NCBI GenBank assembly: GCA_035388225.1
Contig: DAOOPM010000010.1
Location: 1 to 64,000 of the forward strand
DNA from: SB25 sp029560875
GTDB taxonomy: Bacteria; Bacteroidota; Bacteroidia; Bacteroidales; Tenuifilaceae
DNA: 64,000 bases
Direction of reading: 5' to 3'
Shown here: piece after piece, positions 61,898 through 64,000 of the stretch
How the letters are laid out: each line of letters begins with the position of its first letter
Numbering within the stretch: position 1 is the stretch's first letter
Program-made: the position numbers and the translations under genes
The notes under the pieces: generated by a model
What the model saw: only the letters and a program-made list of their open reading frames with translations
What the model was told of the DNA's origin: nothing
Databases searched by the model: none

Positions 61898-61933
61898 GAA
61901 GAACGTGCAAGAATTTGCACGTTCTTCTTTTTA
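61898..61933 (+). terminator. Rho-independent terminator of recA
   Basis: A perfect 13-bp stem (gaagaacgtgcaa / ttgcacgttcttc) with a four-base loop and a T5 tract. Confidence 0.92.
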
Positions 61934-62245
61934 ATTCCAGAGGGACTTCATAATTATAGAATAGCAGTCCCAACATAGTTCTTCGACCCAAGTTGAGGTC
62001 GAATTCAATAATGGGCAATATTTCTTATATCATATAAATTCATAAATCGTGTGTTTGTTTCAATTTCTTCTTATAATAGAAACAAATACTTTAGATACTT
62101 ACCATTTATTTAAAACTAAAACATAAAAATATCCACAAAAAATAAAAAATAGTCTCACTATTTTTTATAAAAATTATTCAAACCAAAATCATATTAAACG
62201 AATATTTATTAAATTCACATTACGTTTAATCAAAAAAATAATCTT
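61934..62245. other. AT-rich intergenic region without a recognisable gene
   Basis: About 310 bp, very AT-rich, especially from 62090 on. No open frame with a plausible start and no RNA structure I can name. It should hold the promoter of the broken lipoprotein gene at 62246. Its base composition is lower in GC than the recA side, which fits a change from core to accessory DNA. Confidence 0.4.
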
Positions 62246-62968
62246 ATGAAACCAAAATCAATTTTGAATTCTTTTTTAGTTGTTTTACTATAATTCAATT
62301 GCCTTCTACCCTTAAATTCATGTAAAAAAGTTGATGAGAATGCAAAACAGAATGAGAATGTTAAAAATTTTGAAAACCCATACAACAAGTTTGGAGTTTT
62401 ACATAACGAATTGTTAAAGGAGTTATACCAAGAAATAGGAAGCGAAAAGGTGACTCATAAAGAGATTGTTAAAAAAGGGATAAAACTACTTCAAAGAAAA
62501 GGATGCCTATTAATAGATGGGAAACAACACGAAATTGATGAAAATTTAGTATTTGACATTGTTAGTTGCTTAGATGCAGATTTAAATGCATTCTTTATCG
62601 CACTTAATGAAAAAGGATATTTAAACGAAAAAGTAACTCAGGAGTTAAGAATATTTTCTAACGACTTGCAATCAAACACTTGCGATGTTTATCAACTAGA
62701 AAGACTTAATCAATTCGAATTAAACATAGCAAATAATTCCTCATTAGACATTGTAGATAAGGAACTACTTTTAGGTTATGTAGCAATAGATAGGAGTAGT
62801 ACGGAATTTTGGAATGAACAATATAAATCACAAAAGGGGCCCTTTGCTAAGTGGGTTATTGCGGCGGCAGACGCAGCCAGTTTTGCCATAGGTATGGCTG
62901 GTGGAAATCCAGTGTTGGCTGGATATCTATCTTTTCTAGTATCTGCTTCTGCCGCACATAAAGAATAG
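62246..62968 (+). pseudogene. Lipoprotein gene broken by an in-frame stop in its signal peptide
   Basis: ATG at 62246 opens 'MKPKSILNSFLVVLL', then TAA at 62291-62293, then in the same frame 'FNCLLPLNSCKKVDENAKQ' and an uninterrupted 225-codon frame to 62968. Read through, this is a ~240-residue lipoprotein whose lipobox (L-N-S-C) lies just past the stop. So one base change has interrupted the signal sequence. The body is helical, with 'LKELYQEIGSEKVTHKE' and a hydrophobic, glycine-rich C-terminal stretch 'WVIAAADAASFAIGMAGGNP' that could enter a membrane. No family is recognised. A restart at TTG 62411 would give a 185-residue protein without export signal. A sequencing error is also possible. 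Confidence 0.7.
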
Positions 62969-63044
62969 GAATTATTACTATATTGCAGTAAATTCTATTC
63001 ATAGTACCAATTCACATTATATTGTTTACCTTAATCTTAAATAA

Positions 63045-63683
63045 ATGAAAACACGAGTTCTATTTACCCTCATCATATTATTACCATTAGTTACTTTTTC
63101 ACAGCAAAAGAAAGAATATAAAAAAGATAACATCAGTATATTTGCTGGGATTGGAGTTTCTGAACTGGTAAATTCAGGAATTGAAGAATACTATAGACAA
63201 AATTTAAACCCAATGCTTCAAACAGTTTGCTCTCACGAATTAGATTTTAATGGAATTAACCATACGTTTATGGCAGAACTGGACATGAAGGTTATGTCTA
63301 GCGATTTCAAATTTGATGATTTGCATGAAGGCATCGTTTCACAGGGTACAATGGGATTAAATTTTCTTTTTAACATTAAAAATAAAACAAAGAATACGCC
63401 CTTTGATATATTTATTGGCCCAGGTATCTACACTGTATTAAGCCAAAAACGAATCCCCAAAAATCCCGTTGCAGGAGTTGCTGAAATAAATGATGATTAT
63501 TGCTCATATAGCGGACTTAGCATTAACTCATCAGTATCATACTCTATTCCTATTGATAACAATAATGTTGGTGCTGCTCTAAGATTCTTTTACCACCCCG
63601 AAATTACATTCTTAAACAGGAACAACACTCCAGAATTTAATAGTATGGGTGTCTTAGTAGCCGTATTTCTAAGGTTTAACTAA
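63045..63683 (+). CDS. PorT-like outer-membrane beta-barrel protein, unknown function
   Basis: 212 residues with a signal peptide (1-20, 'LVTFSQQKKE'). The rest is strand-rich: 'NISIFAGIGVSELVNSG', 'TFMAELDMKVMSSDF', 'GTMGLNFLFNIKNKTK', 'PFDIFIGPGIYTVLSQ', ending in 'MGVLVAVFLRFN' with a terminal aromatic-polar pair typical of barrels. It looks like a small eight-stranded barrel. It follows the broken lipoprotein gene by 76 bp on the same strand. Confidence 0.7.
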   Translation: MKTRVLFTLIILLPLVTFSQQKKEYKKDNISIFAGIGVSELVNSGIEEYYRQNLNPMLQTVCSHELDFNGINHTFMAELDMKVMSSDFKFDDLHEGIVSQGTMGLNFLFNIKNKTKNTPFDIFIGPGIYTVLSQKRIPKNPVAGVAEINDDYCSYSGLSINSSVSYSIPIDNNNVGAALRFFYHPEITFLNRNNTPEFNSMGVLVAVFLRFN

Positions 63684-64000
63684 GCAATTACAGAAATAAA
63701 ACCTAAGTAATGCATCTTTCAAAGGAGCAAACAAGGTACATACAACTTATTGAATACAAAAATGTTTAATTTACAACCAAAGAGCGGTGTATTGCAATAA
63801 TACACCGCTCTTCAATCAATTACACCAACAAAACACTTACCGTTCTAATTCTATATCAAAACATTTGTTATTGGGTTAATTCTGGCAAAAGCAACTCAAT
63901 ATAAGAAACCAATATGAATAGCGAATACCTATAAGTTTAATTCCAAATTCACTTCATATAGTTTTGCCCAACGATAATCTGTCGAAAAGTTATACTATTC
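63684..64000. other. Non-coding end of window with one strong hairpin
   Basis: No gene is visible in the last 317 bp. The one structure is a perfect hairpin at 63781-63811. Confidence 0.4.
63781..63811. terminator. Hairpin, probable terminator
   Basis: A 12-bp stem (agagcggtgtat / atacaccgctct) around a seven-base loop. There is no good T tract on either side, so it may instead be a structural or processing signal. Confidence 0.5.

Noticed and set aside
1..64000. CRISPR array, prophage, integrase or origin of replication
   Set aside because: No spaced direct repeats, no phage structural or recombinase genes and no DnaA-box cluster were found on reading through the window.

Overview
The window reads as a low-GC chromosomal segment of a member of the Bacteroidota, probably a Bacteroidales-type or related anaerobic lineage. 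The signs are: N-termini of secreted proteins ending in a C-S-K-(D/K)-D lipobox, many SPOR, PD40, Reg_prop/Y_Y_Y and GLPGLI-type proteins, a PorG-like/uppS/bamA/skp/murI block, TAnnTTTG-type promoters, and few Shine-Dalgarno sequences. Genus-level assignment is not possible from the sequence alone.

Layout. (1) 1-4,864: a truncated tRNA-Ser(GCU), then a minus-strand operon (TPR/PD40/SPOR envelope protein, clpS, nfeD, floA) with a recognisable promoter at one end and terminator at the other. (2) 5,111-11,907: a tight plus-strand operon of six genes that I cannot match to a described pathway: PqqD-like peptide-binding protein, ATP-grasp ligase, PLP-dependent amino-acid decarboxylase, a urea-channel/M23-peptidase fusion, a TPR/beta-barrel protein and a TPR protein. 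(3) 11,984-24,660: smpB, a small membrane protein and miaA, followed by an accessory region hung on the 3' end of miaA. Here a double-glycine-leader precursor peptide gene plus a GLPGLI gene form a perfect 1,539-bp tandem duplication, and displaced copies of the miaA 3' end lie at 14,976, 16,515 and 24,503. Between the last two are four lipoprotein genes, a LuxR-type response regulator and a propeller histidine kinase. (4) 24,682-33,115: S9 and M28 peptidases, a GT2 glycosyltransferase and two polytopic membrane proteins. (5) 33,126-41,536: a second S9 peptidase, a giant SpoIIE-type phosphatase with Reg_prop sensor, a repeat protein, a SiaB-like kinase and manA. (6) 41,643-55,407: housekeeping genes (udk, an exonuclease, a hydrolase, pdxJ, CBS protein, nadK, two PorG-like proteins, uppS, bamA, two skp/ompH genes, a Skp-Skp-caspase fusion, murI). 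(7) 55,459-64,000: a TGS-domain nucleoside kinase, a SPOR protein and a calcium-binding barrel protein, bcp, recA, a lipoprotein gene broken by a stop in its signal peptide, and a small barrel protein.

How it fits together. The core of the window serves the cell envelope: outer-membrane protein assembly (BamA, Skp), undecaprenyl-phosphate and D-glutamate supply (UppS, MurI), probable type IX secretion parts (PorG-like), membrane microdomains (FloA/NfeD) and SPOR-type peptidoglycan-binding proteins. On this backbone sit the most unusual items: the PqqD/ATP-grasp/decarboxylase/urea-channel operon, the Skp-caspase fusion, and the miaA 3'-end hotspot with its freshly amplified precursor-peptide cassette. 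No integrase, transposase, CRISPR array or maturation transporter for the precursor peptide was recognised in the window.
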